A DNA stretch of 64,000 bases from Lachnospiraceae bacterium (GTDB taxonomy: Bacteria; Bacillota; Clostridia; Lachnospirales; Lachnospiraceae), in the NCBI GenBank assembly GCA_015057615.1, contig SVEA01000102.1, forward strand, positions 1 through 64,000, in the 5' to 3' direction. The notes under the pieces are model-generated. The model saw only the letters and a list, made by a program, of their open reading frames with translations, made no database searches and was not told the DNA's origin. Made by a program: the position numbers and the translations under genes. Below are positions 60,927-64,000 of the stretch, piece by piece. How positions within the stretch are numbered: the stretch's first letter is position 1; every line of letters starts with the position of its first letter.

Positions 60927-62720
60927 ATGCCGGCAAACATGAATACCGGAAAAAGAAAAATGAGTGATAAAACAGAGAAGCCGAAGGACAGAAAATATGT
61001 CTATCACTGCATTGGGCATTACCTTATGCAATACAAATATCTTTTACTGTTGGCGATCGTATTGACAATAACCAGTAACCTCCTTGCCCTCATCGGGCCG
61101 ATGCTGTCTGGGCGGGCAATCGATGCGATTGAACCGGGAAAGGGCAGTGTAAACTTTACCGTTGTATTCTATTATGCCGGCTGGATGCTTCTGTTTTACG
61201 TGGTTTCTTCCGCCCTATCTTTTTTATTAGCGAATATAATGATTCGCCTGAGTCAAAAGATAATCCGAAAAATGCGGGAAGATGTTTTTCATAAATTAGC
61301 GGATCTGCCGGTAAGTTTTTTTGACCGGAATCAGGCGGGAGATATTATCAGCCGGATTTCCTATGATATCGATACGGTCAATACCTCCCTGTCAAATGAT
61401 TTGGTTCAGATTTGTGCCAGTGTAATTACGGTAGTCGGTTCCTTTTTCATGATGGTGATCATTTCACCGCAGCTGGTACTGGTGATGCTCATTACAATCC
61501 CGCTTGCCCTTTTATATACCCGCTATATGTCAAAAAAGGTAAGGCCGCTCTTTCGGAAGCGGTCAGCAATGCTGGGAGAAATGAATAGTTTTGTAGAGGA
61601 AATGGTGTCAGGGCAGAAGACGATCAAAGCTTATGCGGCGGAAGAGACGGTTATGGATCGCTTCGATAAGGTGAATAAGGAAACGGTGGATGCATATTAT
61701 ACAGCAGAATATTATGGAAGCATGACCGGACCCACGGTGAACTTCATCAATAACTTATCCCTGTCATTGATTACGGTATTCGGTGCCATTCTGTATTTGT
61801 TCGGAAATTTATCCCTTGGAAATATTTCCTCCTTCGTACAGTACAGCCGGAAGTTTTCCGGTCCGATCAATGAGACCGCCAATATTATAAGTGAATTACA
61901 ATCGGCAGCAGCAGCGGCTGAGCGGGTCTTTAAGCTGATCGATGAGCAGCCCGAACCGGAGGACAGTCCGGAGGCAGAAGCGCTGACTGAGGTGGAAGGA
62001 GAGGTATCGATTGAAAATGTATCCTTTGGCTATCTGCCGGATAAAATCGTTATAAAAAATCTATTTCTTAAGGCGCAGCCGGGCAGCCTTACGGCAATTG
62101 TCGGCCAGACCGGAGCAGGCAAAACAACGATTATTAATCTTCTGATGCGTTTTTATGATGTCTGGGACGGGAAGATCTTCGTGGATCAAAAGGAAATAAG
62201 GGATTTGACCAGGAGCAGCCTTCGAAAGTCCTATGCAATGGTGCTCCAGGATACCTGGCTTTTTGCAGGTACCATTTTTGATAATATCGCCTACGGAAAA
62301 GAGAATGCCACGATGGAGGAAGTGATTGCTACAGCAAAGCTGGCAGGGATCCATTCCTTTATTAAAAGACTTCCGCAGGGGTATCAAACCATAGTAAATG
62401 AGGACGGTATCAATATTTCTAAAGGGCAGAAACAGCTCATAACCATTGCGCGTGCCATGCTTCTGGATGCTAAAATGCTGATTCTTGATGAGGCTACCTC
62501 TAACGTTGATACCCGAACGGAGATCAAGATTCAAAAGGCGATGCATAAGCTGATGGAGCAGAAAACCTGCTTTGTTATCGCCCATCGTCTGTCGACCATA
62601 CAGGGAGCCGATAATATCCTGGTGGTTGATCAGGGAAATGTAGTGGAGCAAGGCACCCATAAGGAACTGATCGAGAAAAAGGGATACTATTATCGGTTGT
62701 ATATGTCCCAGTTTGAGTAA
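60927..62720 (+). CDS. ABC exporter half-transporter (TMD-NBD), canonical-Walker-B partner
   Basis: ORF 60888..62720; ATG 60927 after AAAAGAGGTG. Walker A GQTGAGKTT, signature ISKGQKQ, Walker B MLILDEATSNVD. Confidence 0.93.
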   Translation: MPANMNTGKRKMSDKTEKPKDRKYVYHCIGHYLMQYKYLLLLAIVLTITSNLLALIGPMLSGRAIDAIEPGKGSVNFTVVFYYAGWMLLFYVVSSALSFLLANIMIRLSQKIIRKMREDVFHKLADLPVSFFDRNQAGDIISRISYDIDTVNTSLSNDLVQICASVITVVGSFFMMVIISPQLVLVMLITIPLALLYTRYMSKKVRPLFRKRSAMLGEMNSFVEEMVSGQKTIKAYAAEETVMDRFDKVNKETVDAYYTAEYYGSMTGPTVNFINNLSLSLITVFGAILYLFGNLSLGNISSFVQYSRKFSGPINETANIISELQSAAAAAERVFKLIDEQPEPEDSPEAEALTEVEGEVSIENVSFGYLPDKIVIKNLFLKAQPGSLTAIVGQTGAGKTTIINLLMRFYDVWDGKIFVDQKEIRDLTRSSLRKSYAMVLQDTWLFAGTIFDNIAYGKENATMEEVIATAKLAGIHSFIKRLPQGYQTIVNEDGINISKGQKQLITIARAMLLDAKMLILDEATSNVDTRTEIKIQKAMHKLMEQKTCFVIAHRLSTIQGADNILVVDQGNVVEQGTHKELIEKKGYYYRLYMSQFE

Positions 62721-62861
62721 GGACGGACAAATTTTCCATTTACATGTACTTATAGCTATAAATTAATTATAATATTGCATATCTCCCAATCTGAGTAAGA
62801 ATGTGAAAATTTTCCATTTACGACATGTACTTATAGCTATGAATTAAATATAATGTATATG
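62702..62861. repeat. Imperfect tandem duplication of about 80 bp covering the ABC gene 3' end
   Basis: TATGTCCCAGTTTGAGTAA...TTTTCCATTTACATGTACTTATAGCTATAAATTAA repeated as CATATCTCCCAATCTGAGTAA...TTTTCCATTTACGACATGTACTTATAGCTATGAATTAA. Confidence 0.85.
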
Positions 62862-62899
62862 ATTGTTACTCTTAGATGGTTAATAAGAAAGGAGATTTT

Positions 62900-63613
62900 A
62901 TGCAAAAACGAAAAACTGTTGTCTCAATTATATTAGCATTATCATTACTTATGAGTAATAATTATGCATTTGCTGCAACAAATGAAGTGAATAGTGATAT
63001 AATAATTAATACTCATTATTTTTTACTTGGAGAGGGCACTACTGTAAATAGTCAAAATTCAGGATCTTCAACTAGGGGTGTTTTATATCCTGTTGGTACG
63101 ATAAAGATTGATGACGTTTTAGGCGCTACCAGCGGAAAGTATCAAGCAGATACTAAAAGTGCAGTCTTGAGTAAATTATTATCTAAATCATTTGATTTGA
63201 TTAAAGGAATACCAGTTATCGGGAATATATATACGACTGGTAAGGATATTCTCGACTGGACATTAGCAATCAACAGCGATATATCAAGTGTCGATTACAC
63301 AAAGAATGCTACATTAACTACTTATTATTCATTCAGAAATTTCACCCATAGAATTTATGCATATAATGAAAATAATCAATGGCAAGATGTGGGTTATAGT
63401 TTGAGTAGATATTATTACAAACATACCTACTCGATGGTTTATGATAAATCAAAAGAAGATTTTGTATCTGCGACCGCTGATTACACTTATACAAATGGTT
63501 ATGACCCTGAATATATTGCTGAAGCGGCAAATTATATGAACTATAGTACTTTATCATCGTATGGAAATGAATGTTGGTTAACAGGGAAATACTATAGAGA
63601 GGATTATTATTGA
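62900..63613 (+). CDS. Hypothetical secreted protein
   Basis: ORF 62876..63613; ATG 62900 after AAAGGAG; signal peptide MQKRKTVVSIILALSLLMSNNYAFAA. Confidence 0.75.
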   Translation: MQKRKTVVSIILALSLLMSNNYAFAATNEVNSDIIINTHYFLLGEGTTVNSQNSGSSTRGVLYPVGTIKIDDVLGATSGKYQADTKSAVLSKLLSKSFDLIKGIPVIGNIYTTGKDILDWTLAINSDISSVDYTKNATLTTYYSFRNFTHRIYAYNENNQWQDVGYSLSRYYYKHTYSMVYDKSKEDFVSATADYTYTNGYDPEYIAEAANYMNYSTLSSYGNECWLTGKYYREDYY

Positions 63614-63618
63614 TAATC

Positions 63619-64000
63619 ATGAAAAAAAAAGTAGCATTAATCTCACTTATAAGCGTTACCCTAATTATTATTTCACTTTTGATTATTCATAATATGAGTA
63701 AAAAAGAAACCTTTACTTCATCATACGATGAGATGATTGAAAAAATAAATAAAACTTCTAGCACTTGTTCTTTTGAAGATTACTTTAAAATTGTTCGTGC
63801 AGAATACATTGTTTTACCTGAGGATCATTTAATTAAGCATTCATTTGTATTTCAAAATATAACAGGTGAAAATATCTCATTTAATTATCAAATATATAAA
63901 GAAAAAGAATTAATTGATAAATATATATCTTCATTAGAACCAGCTTTGCCACCGAATAATATACCAATTGAATTACTTGCAGGAAAACGAGCAGTAGCAT
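63619..64000 (+). CDS. Hypothetical membrane-anchored/exported protein (runs off window end)
   Basis: ATG 63619, open to 64000; MKKKVALISLISVTLIIISLLIIHNMSKKETF...; 5 nt after the preceding stop. Confidence 0.65.
   Translation, partial: MKKKVALISLISVTLIIISLLIIHNMSKKETFTSSYDEMIEKINKTSSTCSFEDYFKIVRAEYIVLPEDHLIKHSFVFQNITGENISFNYQIYKEKELIDKYISSLEPALPPNNIPIELLAGKRAVA

Noticed and set aside
62061-62660. 199-aa minus-strand ORF antisense to the second ABC exporter
   Set aside because: Fully antisense to a conserved NBD with clear Walker motifs; Leu/His/Cys-rich sequence typical of shadow ORFs.

Overview
The window is dominated by one large, almost entirely plus-strand carbohydrate-utilisation superlocus of Firmicutes/Lachnospiraceae type (about 421-57747). 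It encodes five GH38-family alpha-mannosidase-like proteins, two GH2 beta-mannosidases, another GH2, and single GH20, GH3, GH36 (Sip1-like), GH32 and GH13_18 enzymes. It also has two near-identical nagA genes, two SIS+ROK modules, an ABC sugar importer (two permeases and a binding protein, no ATPase), a chemoreceptor, a divergently placed DeoR-family repressor, and an unusual downstream gene set: an unassigned glycyl radical enzyme, Asp/Glu-racemase-like, FGGY kinase, FBA-type and fuculose-type class II aldolases, DUF1537 kinase, a tandem MBL-fold protein and a large FAD oxidoreductase. The glycosidases appear to lack signal peptides, so I infer import of mannose-rich glycans followed by intracellular degradation. 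After it come a DarA-like c-di-AMP receptor, a heterodimeric ABC exporter and two exported or membrane-anchored hypothetical proteins. The best DNA-level finds are: (i) a 205-bp foldback (MITE-like) element with 14-bp perfect terminal inverted repeats and an 8-bp target-site duplication at 58576-58796, with a 98% identical second copy truncated by the window start (1-158), so the two copies bracket the locus; (ii) a helically phased operator (TGA every 10 bp, up to five times) at three promoters, with a shorter version beside the DeoR gene; (iii) a three-copy 20-bp array containing TCATATGA between the glycyl radical enzyme and the sugar-acid genes. All calls come from reading the sequence; no database search was run.
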